Assembly (NCBI GenBank): GCA_028280525.1
Contig: JANQLR010000406.1
Span: forward strand, 1-35,800
From: Longimicrobiales bacterium
GTDB lineage: Bacteria > Gemmatimonadota > Gemmatimonadetes > Longimicrobiales > Gaopeijiaceae
Direction: 5' to 3'
Length of the DNA: 35,800 nt
Shown here piece after piece: positions 17,123-24,475 of the stretch. A model generated the notes under the pieces. That model ran no database searches. It worked only from the letters and a program-made list of their open reading frames with translations, and was not told where the DNA came from. Position 1 is the stretch's first letter. Every line of letters begins with the position of its first letter. The position numbers were made by a program, and so were the translations under genes.

Positions 17123-18328
17123 TCAGCGTCGGGTCAGTCCGTGGATGCGGGCGTACTGGACGTCGAGTTCATCGCGCCAGACGCCGACGACCCGGTCGTC
17201 CAGGATCTGGGTGGGGCGAAACCGGTCGGGGAACTCCACGGAGCCCAGCCAGACGCCCTCCGGATCGTGGACGAACCAGATGGATGACTGTCCTTCGTAC
17301 GAGAAGCCCTGAACCCAGAGGTGCCCGAGCGCGTCCACGATGTAGGCGGAGTAGGCGGGGGTGCGCTCGGGCCGCGGCAGCTCCCCGTACAGCGCACGCA
17401 GGCCGGGACGTGCCGGCTCCGGAGCCGCGCGGACCCGGCGTTCCACGGCCTCCCCGTAGGCCGCCTCATCCAGCTGCAGTTCGACGTCGGATCGGCGGAT
17501 CAGCGTCTCCAGACGGCCGTCCAGCGAGTGGACTCCGACCTCGTACCGCTCCTGGGAGCCCTGGATGATCTCCGAGCCCCGGACCGCGTGGCTGACCGAG
17601 CGAGGGAGGAGGGGACGGAGCAGTTCGACGGTCCCCGGACCGGTGCGCAGGAAGCGCTCCGAGCCCGGGGTCACCAGCACGGTATCCTGCGGCGCTCCAT
17701 CCGGGCCGACTCGGATGTACGCAGCCTCGAACCGCTGCAGCCCGTTCGCCAGCTCGCCAGTGATCGACGAGGAGAACGCCAGGTCGGCCAGCAGCAGCAC
17801 CGAGCCGTCCGGGAGCAGTCCGACTGGTGTCAGCCCCGGGTTGTCCAGCTCCACGCGAGCGACGCGGAACCCGCCGCTTTCGGGGTGCACGACGGTGAGC
17901 CGCCGCTGCCTCGGGTCGAAGACGTGAATGGAATCCTCGTCGTACCCCAGGAAGCGCAGCCCCTGGAACTCGCCCGGCCCCTCTCCAAGGCGGCCGAAGC
18001 CGAGGCGGGGCGTTCCGTTCCGTTCGAACAGGCGGATCTGGCCGGACCCCTCGTCGAACACCGCGAGATCCCCGCCGGGGAGGAGGTAGGCGCCGGAGAG
18101 TCGGTCGAAGGCGAGCGGCCCGTCGCCTTCTACGGTTCCGAGGCTGAGGAGCGGCTCCTCGGAGATCGACCATCCCTCGCCCGCCTCCCACACCGGACGG
18201 TCGCTGGTGACGATGCGGATGCCGGCGCTGTCGCGGGCGAGAACCACTGGGGCATCGCTCGAATCACACGCGGTGAAGAGGATGACCGAGGCCCAGAGGG
18301 CCGATCCGATACGGACGCTTCTCATCAT
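17123..18328 (-). CDS. 6-bladed beta-propeller lipoprotein
   Basis: This protein of about 400 residues has a lipoprotein signal ending in LFTAC, followed by DSSDAPVVLARDSAGIRIV, an opening common to propeller lipoproteins of Gemmatimonadota. Repeated blades can be seen in LSGAYLLPGGDLAVFDEGSGQIRLFERNG, FLGYDEDSIHVFDPRQRRL and, near the end, IVDALGHLWVQGFSYEG. GRLGEGPGEFQ is a phrase typical of this family. It is probably an outer-surface or periplasmic protein of unknown ligand. The start is set at ATG 18328, just ahead of the signal peptide; the frame is open to 18385 but that extension is unlike a signal sequence. No strong ribosome-binding site is seen. Confidence 0.85.
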   Translation of the reverse strand: MMRSVRIGSALWASVILFTACDSSDAPVVLARDSAGIRIVTSDRPVWEAGEGWSISEEPLLSLGTVEGDGPLAFDRLSGAYLLPGGDLAVFDEGSGQIRLFERNGTPRLGFGRLGEGPGEFQGLRFLGYDEDSIHVFDPRQRRLTVVHPESGGFRVARVELDNPGLTPVGLLPDGSVLLLADLAFSSSITGELANGLQRFEAAYIRVGPDGAPQDTVLVTPGSERFLRTGPGTVELLRPLLPRSVSHAVRGSEIIQGSQERYEVGVHSLDGRLETLIRRSDVELQLDEAAYGEAVERRVRAAPEPARPGLRALYGELPRPERTPAYSAYIVDALGHLWVQGFSYEGQSSIWFVHDPEGVWLGSVEFPDRFRPTQILDDRVVGVWRDELDVQYARIHGLTRR

Positions 18329-18440
18329 TGCTCGCTGGAAGGGGGTTCCGTGACTCCATTCCCTACGCGTCGAAGCGCACAGCATGTCAGCACGGTCGTC
18401 CGTTCGCGAGTTGGTGCGTTGCCGATAAGGCCGATCGGGC

Positions 18441-18926
18441 TCAGCCCGGCGGACATCCCCCCACCCTGCTCTGCCTGTCGTCCTCTTCGACGAATCCCCA
18501 CTCGGCGTCGCGCACGTTCCCGTGGACCGCGACCATGATCTTGTCCGCCTCGGCGCACTTCGCCTTGATCTCCCGAAGCGAGCGCGCCCGATGATGCTCT
18601 CCCCCTGGCTTGTAGACGCGGACGGCGAGGTCGGGAGTCTCCTCGCCCCCGTCGTGTCCTACGAGCTCGAGCAGGTCCACGACATACACCCGGTTCCCGC
18701 CTGCGGCTCGCCCCTCGACGCGAGAGACGAAGGGCGGCGGATCCGCGCGCGCGCCAAGACCAGCCCGCGCCCTCCTCCTGACCAGCCGGGTTCTCAGGCC
18801 GGCCTGATACCTCTGCTCGCGGAGCGCGTCGACGTTCTTGTCCCGCAGGGCTCGGGCGCTCTTGTCCGCAAGCCCGGTCCTTCCCCGCCTGTCGGCGAGA
18901 TTGAAGACCACGATGGTCTGAGACAT
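18441..18926 (-). CDS. Hypothetical protein, 161 residues
   Basis: No family is recognised. The start is taken as ATG 18924-18926 because GGAGAGG stands just upstream; the frame stays open to 19169 but that part is Gly/Arg-rich and does not look coding. The N-terminus MSQTIVVFNLADRRGR is followed by a strongly basic stretch (RTRLVRRRARAGLGAR). The second half alternates hydrophobic strands and charged helices: NRVYVVDLLELVG, LAVRVYKPGG, ADKIMVAVHGNVRDAEWGFV. No signal peptide or membrane segment is seen. The last 15 residues look unstructured, so the stop could reflect an early truncation. It lies upstream of and co-oriented with the propeller lipoprotein. Confidence 0.5.
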   Translation of the reverse strand: MSQTIVVFNLADRRGRTGLADKSARALRDKNVDALREQRYQAGLRTRLVRRRARAGLGARADPPPFVSRVEGRAAGGNRVYVVDLLELVGHDGGEETPDLAVRVYKPGGEHHRARSLREIKAKCAEADKIMVAVHGNVRDAEWGFVEEDDRQSRVGGCPPG

Positions 18927-19258
18927 GCCACCTCTCCGGAACGAGGCTGGCCATGGCGGGCGGTCGACCCGATCTCCCCGTCGACCTTCGCGGGAGTCGA
19001 GGCGCCTTCGCACCTCGCCCCGAGATCCCTTTCCCGAATCTACTCCCGGTGTCAGTGCGGTCGCATCCCACTCACCGCCGGTAGGACCGCCGGTCAGGGG
19101 ACCGCCTTCGATGAAGCCACCTCCGCCCACGGCAGGCGCTGTATCTTTCGGACAGAGGCACCGCCGCACCGGGAGGTTCTCCAGCGTGGGAGCCGATACA
19201 CCGACCGACCGGCGCGGCCTCAGCGCGCGGAGGGCCCGGCATCCATCGGAGGCACCGC
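18927..19258. other. Divergent intergenic region without a recognised gene
   Basis: This 332-bp gap lies between the divergent hypothetical gene and the universal stress protein gene, so promoters for both should be here. A short direct repeat of CCGCCGGT occurs near 19077-19096. No convincing -35/-10 pair, riboswitch or RNA gene was found. Confidence 0.4.
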
Positions 19259-20140
19259 ATGAAGAAGCTCATGACGCCCCTGAGCGGGCAGTACGATCCC
19301 GAGAACCCGGCGGATCTCGAGGCGCCGGCACTCCGCGCGGCGTTCAAGGTGGCGGAGGCCTTCGACGCTCACGTGGAGGCGGTCTCGATCGTCGATCCGC
19401 CCGCGGAGTCGATCAAGGAGTGGCCGTTGTGGCTTCCGGGGGGGGGCGCTGCGGCCGTCTGCGAGATGATCGACGATGCGAGCGAGGCGCGTCGCAACCA
19501 CGCCAGACGACAGTACGACGGCGTGCTCGCCGAGTGGGCTTCGCCTCCCCCAACGGCGGAGGAGCCGACCCCGGGCTTCTCGACGCGTTTCGTCGAGCGA
19601 GCGGGCACGATCCGGGACACGATCGGATACTACGGGAAGCTGGCCGATCTGCTCGTCGTCGCCAGCTCGGACATGATGTGGCTCGAGCCCTTCACCCCGA
19701 TCATCGAGGCGTGTCTCACCCTGACCGGTCGTCCGGTGCTCGTCGCCCCGAAGGAGACGCCCGAGCGGATCGGCGCCCGCGTCGTCATCGCCTGGGACGG
19801 CTCCGTCGCGGCCTCGCGCGCCGTGGCTGGCTCGCTCCCCTTCCTCCACCGCGCCGACGAGATCCACGTCCTCTCCTGCGAAGAGAAGAAGAAGCCGCAG
19901 CTGGAGGCGGAGGCACTCGTGGAGGCACTCGCATGGCACGGGTTGGAGGCCAGGCCGGAGTCGATCGCCGCTCCGTCGCGCTCCGCCGCCGAGGAGCTGT
20001 TCGAGCGGGCGCGAGAGGTGGATGGGGACCTCATGGTCCTCGGCGCGCGGGTCAAGGGGCGGGCGCATCGACTGCTCTTCGGCAGCGTGACCGAGTTCGC
20101 CCTCGACGAGCCGCGCCTGGCGACGCTCTTCGGACCATGA
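19259..20140 (+). CDS. Tandem-domain universal stress protein (UspA family)
   Basis: This 293-residue cytoplasmic protein consists of two UspA-like halves. The first half begins MKKLMTPLSGQYD and contains ADLLVVASSD. The second begins ARVVIAWDGSVAASRAV and ends DLMVLGARVKGRAHRLLFGSV. In ATP-binding Usp proteins the last loop reads G-x2-G-x9-G-[ST]; here the spacing is G-x4-G-x7-G-S, so ATP binding may be altered. The ATG at 19259 has GGAGG 7 bases upstream. The gene is followed after 43 bp by the beta-CASP hydrolase gene in the same direction, so the two may form an operon. The specific stress is not evident. Confidence 0.9.
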   Translation: MKKLMTPLSGQYDPENPADLEAPALRAAFKVAEAFDAHVEAVSIVDPPAESIKEWPLWLPGGGAAAVCEMIDDASEARRNHARRQYDGVLAEWASPPPTAEEPTPGFSTRFVERAGTIRDTIGYYGKLADLLVVASSDMMWLEPFTPIIEACLTLTGRPVLVAPKETPERIGARVVIAWDGSVAASRAVAGSLPFLHRADEIHVLSCEEKKKPQLEAEALVEALAWHGLEARPESIAAPSRSAAEELFERAREVDGDLMVLGARVKGRAHRLLFGSVTEFALDEPRLATLFGP

Positions 20141-20183
20141 GGCGGGACCCGCTCCGTCGTCACGCCCTGCAGGGGGAACGCTC

Positions 20184-21578
20184 GTGAAGCTCACGTTCTG
20201 GGGTGCAGCGCAGACCGTCACCGGCTCGCTCCACATGCTCGAGTTCGGCGATCGACGCGTCTTCATGGACTGCGGCCTCTTCCAGGGGCGGCGTGCCGAG
20301 GCGGAGCGGCTCAACTGCGAGTTTCCGGTGGAGCCGCGGCTCGTCGATGCCGTCTTCCTCTCCCACGCGCACATCGACCACGCCGGGCTCCTCCCGAAGC
20401 TCTATCGGGAGGGCTTTCGTGGGCGCGTGTTCGCCACGGATGCAACGACCGACCTGTGCCGCGCGATGCTGCCCGACAGCGCTCACATCCAGCAGAAGGA
20501 TGCGGAGTGGGTGAACCGGCGGGAGCGTCGGCGGGAGGGAGAGAAGGTGGAGCCGCTGTACACGATGGAGGATGCGGAGGGCGTGCTGGAGCTCTTCCAA
20601 TCGGTCGAGTACGACCGCCGCTTCCGACCCTTCGCGGACCTCGAGGTCGAGTACCGGGACGCCGGCCACATCCTGGGATCGGCGACGATGACGCTGACGG
20701 TTGCCGAAGGGGACCGCGAGGTTCGGATCGGGTTCACGGGGGATGTGGGTCGCGACGATCGACCGATCCTTCGAGATCCCCAGACGATGCCCGACTGCGA
20801 CTGGCTGATCTGCGAATCGACCTACGGCGGCGAGGTGCACGATCCCCCCGATCTGGCTCGGGACCGGCTGGCGACCGTCGTCGGCGAGACGGCTGCCCGC
20901 GGGGGGAAGGTGATCATCCCGGCCTTCGCCGTCGGTCGGACCCAGGAGATCGTCTTCCGACTCGACCAGCTCACGAACGAGGGGCGCCTGCCTCCAATTC
21001 CGGTCATCGTCGACTCGCCGCTTGCCGTGAACGTCACGGAGATCTTCCGTCGTCACCCGGAGTGCTACGACGCGGAGCTGCAGGACTACATGCAGGAGGA
21101 CCCGGACCCGTTCGGATTCTCTCGGCTCGCCTACGTGCGCGACGTGCGGGAGTCGAAGCGGTTGAACGCGTCCAGGCTGCCGATGGTCATCATCTCCGCA
21201 TCCGGGATGGCTGAGGCGGGGCGGATTCTGCACCACCTGCGCAACAACATCGAGGATCCCAGGAACACCGTCCTGATCGTCGGATACTGCGCGCCGCATA
21301 CCCTCGCCCGTCGGATCGTGGAGCGTCGCCGAACGGTGAACATCTTCGGGGAGCCCCACCGGCTCCGCGCCGAGGTCGAGGTGATGAACTCCTACTCGGC
21401 GCACGCGGACGAGCCCGAGCTCGTCGAGTTCGTGAGTCGCCTGAACGCGGACCGACTGAAACGGATCTTCCTGGTGCACGGCGACCCCGATCGCCAGATC
21501 GCCCTCACCTCCGCCCTGGAGGGGGCGGGGTACCGGGACGTGCATCGGCCGGAGCGGGGCGAGACGGTGGTGCTGTGA
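20184..21578 (+). CDS. Beta-CASP metallo-beta-lactamase-fold RNA hydrolase (CPSF-like)
   Basis: This 464-residue enzyme matches the prokaryotic MBL-fold RNA-processing family related to CPSF73/Ysh1. Zinc ligands are visible in SHAHIDHAG (H61, H63, D65, H66), DAGHILGSA (H162), GFTGDVGR (D187) and VHGD (H432). The beta-CASP insert shows IPAFAVGRTQEI (about 245-256), ISASGMAEAGRILHH (about 337-351) and SYSAHADEPEL (H407). All catalytic motifs are intact and the length is normal. The expected activity is endo- and/or exonucleolytic RNA cleavage; the RNA target is unknown. The start is GTG 20184 after AGGGGGAA. It probably shares a transcript with the universal stress protein. Confidence 0.94.
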   Translation: MKLTFWGAAQTVTGSLHMLEFGDRRVFMDCGLFQGRRAEAERLNCEFPVEPRLVDAVFLSHAHIDHAGLLPKLYREGFRGRVFATDATTDLCRAMLPDSAHIQQKDAEWVNRRERRREGEKVEPLYTMEDAEGVLELFQSVEYDRRFRPFADLEVEYRDAGHILGSATMTLTVAEGDREVRIGFTGDVGRDDRPILRDPQTMPDCDWLICESTYGGEVHDPPDLARDRLATVVGETAARGGKVIIPAFAVGRTQEIVFRLDQLTNEGRLPPIPVIVDSPLAVNVTEIFRRHPECYDAELQDYMQEDPDPFGFSRLAYVRDVRESKRLNASRLPMVIISASGMAEAGRILHHLRNNIEDPRNTVLIVGYCAPHTLARRIVERRRTVNIFGEPHRLRAEVEVMNSYSAHADEPELVEFVSRLNADRLKRIFLVHGDPDRQIALTSALEGAGYRDVHRPERGETVVL

Positions 21579-21615
21579 CGACCCGAGGTGCCAGGGATCG
21601 GGCTCGTCTCGAACC

Positions 21616-21643
21616 TTGACTGTACCGAATGTTCGGTTATCAT
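21616..21643 (+). promoter_or_regulatory. Promoter of the TetR gene with embedded palindromic operator
   Basis: TTGACT (21616-21621) and TATCAT (21638-21643) are separated by 16 bases, and the spacer is almost filled by ACCGAATGTTCGGT (21624-21637), a palindrome with 6-bp arms and a 2-bp centre. A repressor bound here would block RNA polymerase. The same palindrome recurs at 22284, so autorepression by the TetR protein is a strong inference. Confidence 0.75.
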
Positions 21644-21674
21644 CCGTCGGTTTCGTCCTCCGTGGAGCCCGCAA

Positions 21675-22244
21675 ATGGCGAAGAAGATCAGCGACGAAGA
21701 CGTGTTGGACGCCCTGCAGGGCGTCTTTCAGAGACACGGATACGCAGGCACCAGCATGTCGCTGATCGCGGAGGCGTCGGGTCTGGGGCGGGCCAGCCTG
21801 TACCACCGCTTTCCGGGCGGCAAGCTGGAGATCGCGCTGGCGGTGCTCGAGGGCGCGGCGGCGTGGGTGGAAGAACACGTTCTGACCCCGCTCCGCTCCG
21901 CGGCCCCTCCCCGCGAGCGCGTCGCCGAGATGGGGCGGCAGATCTCGATGCTGTATGAAGGGGGACGCCGTTCGTGCCTGCTCGATGCGCTGGCTCTCGG
22001 GGATTCCGAGACGGTGCTCCGAGACCGCGTCCAGGAGGCTACGGAGGCGTGGGCCGACGCCCTCGCCCGAACGCTCCGTGACGCCGGGCTCGCCCCCGAC
22101 GAGGCGAGGGTGAGAGCGGAGGACGGGCTCGTGGCGATTCAGGGGAGCCTGGTGTTGGCCCGGGCGCTTCGGGATCAGGGGCCCTTCCTCCGCACGGTGG
22201 CTTCGATGGAGGATCGACTGTTCGGCGGCATCGCCGGACGCTGA
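21675..22244 (+). CDS. TetR-family transcriptional regulator
   Basis: This 189-residue protein has an N-terminal TetR DNA-binding domain: VLDALQGVFQRHGYAGTSMS, LIAEASGLGRASLYHRFPGGK (about residues 10-50), followed by a helical ligand-binding/dimerisation domain. HGYAGTSM and ASLYHRF are diagnostic. The ATG at 21675 has GGAG 8 bases upstream and lies downstream of the operator-containing promoter; the frame is open from 21588, but that extension would run through the promoter. Two matching palindromes flank the gene (21624 and 22284), suggesting control of itself and of the histidine kinase. The inducer is unknown. Confidence 0.92.
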   Translation: MAKKISDEDVLDALQGVFQRHGYAGTSMSLIAEASGLGRASLYHRFPGGKLEIALAVLEGAAAWVEEHVLTPLRSAAPPRERVAEMGRQISMLYEGGRRSCLLDALALGDSETVLRDRVQEATEAWADALARTLRDAGLAPDEARVRAEDGLVAIQGSLVLARALRDQGPFLRTVASMEDRLFGGIAGR

Positions 22245-22283
22245 GGGCGGCAATCGAGAGAGAGACGCACGTCGACCGTCTGG

Positions 22284-22297
22284 ACCGAACGTTCGGT
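22284..22297. promoter_or_regulatory. Second copy of the TetR operator palindrome
   Basis: ACCGAACGTTCGGT is a perfect 14-bp palindrome differing at one central base from the copy at 21624-21637. It lies 40 bp before the histidine kinase start, so the kinase is probably co-regulated by the TetR protein. No convincing -35/-10 hexamers were found around it. Confidence 0.7.
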
Positions 22298-22337
22298 ACG
22301 CGCTCGGTGTGAATAGAGACAGGGATGAGGTTGCGAC

Positions 22338-23630
22338 ATGGTTCCAGGGACGAAGTGGCTGCGGTCCCGGTCGGAGCGATCCGGAGATGGGGCGAGCCGG
22401 CACGAGATGGAGGCCGACCCCGGGGGTGCGGGTTCTCGCCCCCGCCCCGCCGATCCGCTCCACCGAGAGGTGCGCGACGGGGAGGCTCGGTCGCTGCACG
22501 ACCCGGATGCCGAAGCGGGAGGGGTGGAGGCCTGCCTGGACTGCTTCGATCTCCTCGCTGCGCTGTCGTCGGAGGCCGTGCTGGTTCATTCGGACGAGCG
22601 AATCGTCTACGCCAATCAGGCGGGGGTGGAGCTTCTCGGGGCACGGTCTCCGCAGGAGCTGCGGGGGCTCGCGATGGGCGACTTCGTGCGACCCGGGGAT
22701 CTGCCCGCGTTGGAGGCTCGTCGCGCACAGGCACTGGAGGGGGCGCCCCTCCCTGCGGAGAACTGGCAGGTCGTGTCGATCGACGGGATCGAGAAGACCG
22801 TCCGCGTGACCTCGCGTCCCGTGACGCACCGGGGACGCCCCGCACGGGTAACGCTGGCGGCGGATATCACCCAGAGCCTCGAGGTCGAGGAGGAGCGAAG
22901 TCGCCTCCGGGATCGACTGGAGGTGACCCATCGGGCGGAGTCCCTGGGTCGTCTGGCCGGCGGTGTCGCACACGACTTCAACAACCTCCTGACCGTGATC
23001 TCCGGCTCCACCGACCTCGCGCTGTCGGAGCTGGCCGAGGAGTCCAAACTCACCGAGCACCTCCGGCAGATCGAATCCGCCACCGAGCGGGCTGCCGCGC
23101 TCATACGCCAGCTCCTGGCCTTCGGCCGGCGCCAGGTGCTGAGACCCTCCGTGGTGGACCTCAACGACGTCGTGGCAGAGATGGAGTCGATGCTCCGCCG
23201 TCTCATCCGCAGCGACATCGAGATTCGGTTCGAGCGGCGCGCCGGCGCGTGCCCGGTCCGCGTGGATCGGGGCCAGTTGGAGCAGGTCATCGTGAACCTG
23301 GTGGTGAACGCTCGGGATGCCATGCCGCAGGGGGGCGTGGTCGTCGTGGCGACCGAGTCGGGCGTGCCCCTGCCGGACTCGGCGCCGAGCCCGGGTGGCG
23401 GATGCAGAACGGTCCTGTCGGTGACCGACGACGGCGTGGGCATGGACGAGGAAACGGTGTCCAGGATCTTCGAGCCCTTCTACACGACGAAACCCGTCGG
23501 GAGCGGGACCGGGCTCGGTCTCGCGACCGTCTACGGCATCGTCAAGCAGAGCGGTGGCGCCATCGACGTCGAGAGCGAGCCGGGGGTGGGAACACGCTTC
23601 AGGATCTGGCTGCCCACCGCCGATTCGTGA
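22338..23630 (+). CDS. PAS-domain soluble sensor histidine kinase
   Basis: This 430-residue protein is a two-component sensor kinase without a membrane segment. After a low-complexity N-terminus (1-62) comes a PAS domain (about 66-178), a short coiled-coil linker (LEVEEERSRLRDRLEV), a HisKA-type site GRLAGGVAHDFNNLLTVIS (phospho-His H212), and an ATPase domain with N-box NARDAM (324-329), G1 DDGVGMD (364-370), F-box FEPFYTTK (378-385) and G2 GSGTGLGL (388-395). The AHDFNN form is typical of kinases with a PAS input and often a receiver domain, but no receiver or response regulator gene is present here. The exact start is uncertain because the first 60 residues look unstructured (an internal ATG lies at 22407). 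A TetR-type operator lies just upstream. Confidence 0.9.
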   Translation: MVPGTKWLRSRSERSGDGASRHEMEADPGGAGSRPRPADPLHREVRDGEARSLHDPDAEAGGVEACLDCFDLLAALSSEAVLVHSDERIVYANQAGVELLGARSPQELRGLAMGDFVRPGDLPALEARRAQALEGAPLPAENWQVVSIDGIEKTVRVTSRPVTHRGRPARVTLAADITQSLEVEEERSRLRDRLEVTHRAESLGRLAGGVAHDFNNLLTVISGSTDLALSELAEESKLTEHLRQIESATERAAALIRQLLAFGRRQVLRPSVVDLNDVVAEMESMLRRLIRSDIEIRFERRAGACPVRVDRGQLEQVIVNLVVNARDAMPQGGVVVVATESGVPLPDSAPSPGGGCRTVLSVTDDGVGMDEETVSRIFEPFYTTKPVGSGTGLGLATVYGIVKQSGGAIDVESEPGVGTRFRIWLPTADS

Positions 23631-23647
23631 GGGCTGCGCGAAGACTC

Positions 23648-23676
23648 TTGCGCCTGCGGTAATGGGGACATATCGT
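23648..23676 (+). promoter_or_regulatory. Candidate promoter for the structured RNA
   Basis: TTGCGC (23648-23653), a 17-base spacer and TATCGT (23671-23676) make a weak sigma70-like promoter. Its expected start falls near 23683, which is exactly where the first long RNA stem begins. The -35 region overlaps a small hairpin (GCGC-AAG-ACT-CTT-GCGC, 23636-23653) directly after the kinase stop, which could instead terminate that gene. Confidence 0.35.
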
Positions 23677-23682
23677 GCAAAT

Positions 23683-24032
23683 CCGACGACGGAAAACGAC
23701 GCTCGTCAGAGTCGAATTCGAAGTCGTCGGAGGGCCCGGAGAGGTCCTGGAAGGGGGCAACCCCGGAAGGGAAACCGGCCTGGCCCGCCGCGAATGGCGC
23801 ACTGCGCCGGACGCGGCGAGCATGGCCTCGGATTCGGCTGAGGCCGTGACGGCTGCGAGGTCGCTGGATGCAGCCGAGCCCCCGGGAACGGGGGGCGACC
23901 CGACGGGTGGAAACGCCATTCGGGGAAGAGCGGGGGAACCGGTCGCCACACACGGCGGCGCCGAAACGGACAGCTCCCGGTCGCCAGCGTGTTGAAGCCC
24001 CCGACCGAGCGTGTGTGCTCGGCGGGGGCTTC
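23683..24032 (+). ncRNA. Candidate structured non-coding RNA of unknown class
   Basis: No frame here looks coding, yet the plus strand contains a chain of perfect helices. CCGACGAC (23683-23690) pairs with GTCGTCGG (23723-23730). GGGCC (23732-23736) pairs with GGCCC (23782-23786) around GGGG-GCAA-CCCC (23753-23764). CGCCGCG (23786-23792) pairs with CGCGGCG (23812-23818) around GGCGC-ACT-GCGCC. GGCCTC (23824-23829) pairs with GAGGCC (23840-23845). CGGCTGC (23850-23856) pairs with GCAGCCG (23870-23876). CCCCCG-GGAA-CGGGGG is at 23879-23894. GGCGACC (23894-23900) pairs with GGTCGCC (23941-23947). A terminator-like hairpin closes the element. GCAA and GGAA are GNRA-type loops. Known signatures of RNase P RNA, tmRNA, 6S, SRP RNA and common riboswitches were not found. 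It could be a trans-acting RNA or a long leader of the three-gene operon. GC richness makes chance helices more likely. Confidence 0.5.
23994..24032 (+). terminator. Strong terminator-like hairpin at the end of the RNA candidate
   Basis: GAAGCCCCCGACCGAGC (23994-24010) pairs with GCTCGGCGGGGGCTTC (24017-24032) through 16 base pairs with one bulged A and a GTGTGT loop. The following bases are TCTCGT, so there is only a weak U tract. It lies 75 bp before the next start codon, where it could end the RNA or attenuate the operon. Confidence 0.6.
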
Positions 24033-24106
24033 TCGTATCGCGATGCTCCCGCCCCGGGCCTGCGCGACGGACCCCGGTGCTTCCTCTCCCGATCCGGAGT
24101 CCGGCG

Positions 24107-24466
24107 ATGTCGATTTCGCAGAAGCTGCTCGATGGACTGAATGCACTCGTCCACCTGAAGGTCGTCACCTACGTCGGACCCGTCGAGACGAGTGGAGAGC
24201 TGGACGACCTCCAGGTCAAGGTCGCGCCGGGGGACGAATCCTACTCCATCGCCACCTCGATCGACCTCGGGCAGGGCGACATCAACTCGGTGGTGCCCCC
24301 GCAGGCGTGGGCGGCCTCCGGTGAAGTCGTCCGCACCTTCCACTCGGAGCAGGTCGAGAGTGCCAAGGCGATCGTCGATCGGAACCTGCGGCTCATCGCC
24401 GAGGTCGGGAAGTCGCTCGCCGAAGCGATCACCGAGCTCAAGAAGGCGGACGAAACCGACGCGTAG
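24107..24466 (+). CDS. Hypothetical protein (first gene of an unrecognised three-gene operon)
   Basis: This 119-residue protein matches no family I recognise. It has an amphipathic N-terminal helix (ISQKLLDGLNALVHL), a beta-rich centre (VVTYVGPVETSGELDDLQVK, YSIATSIDLGQGDINSVV) and a C-terminal helix rich in Ala, Glu and Lys. No signal peptide or membrane segment is visible. Residues 46-95 align by eye with segments of the next two gene products (T-x-I-D...GDI...H...V..A). The ATG at 24107 is chosen because CGGAG stands 8 bases upstream; the frame is open from 24011 but that part overlaps the terminator hairpin. The next gene starts 9 bp after the stop. Function is unknown. Confidence 0.75.
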   Translation: MSISQKLLDGLNALVHLKVVTYVGPVETSGELDDLQVKVAPGDESYSIATSIDLGQGDINSVVPPQAWAASGEVVRTFHSEQVESAKAIVDRNLRLIAEVGKSLAEAITELKKADETDA

Positions 24467-24475
24467 GGCGGAACC

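Noticed and set aside
18441-18926. Caspase-like peptidase suggested by the HGN motif after a strand
   Set aside because: No downstream catalytic Cys block exists before the stop and the upstream strands do not fit the fold.
20160-23060. Long open frame on the minus strand opposite the beta-CASP, TetR and kinase genes
   Set aside because: Its translation is Arg/His/Pro-rich without any domain, and it lies antisense to three clearly recognisable genes. High GC content keeps such frames open.
23683-24032. RNase P RNA, tmRNA, SRP RNA, glycine or cobalamin riboswitch
   Set aside because: The conserved cores (for example GAGGAAAGTCC, a 3' CCA with T-loop, the B12 box, or CTCTCAGG) were not found. 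Partial likeness to the SRP and glycine motifs near 23742-23764 does not fold the right way.
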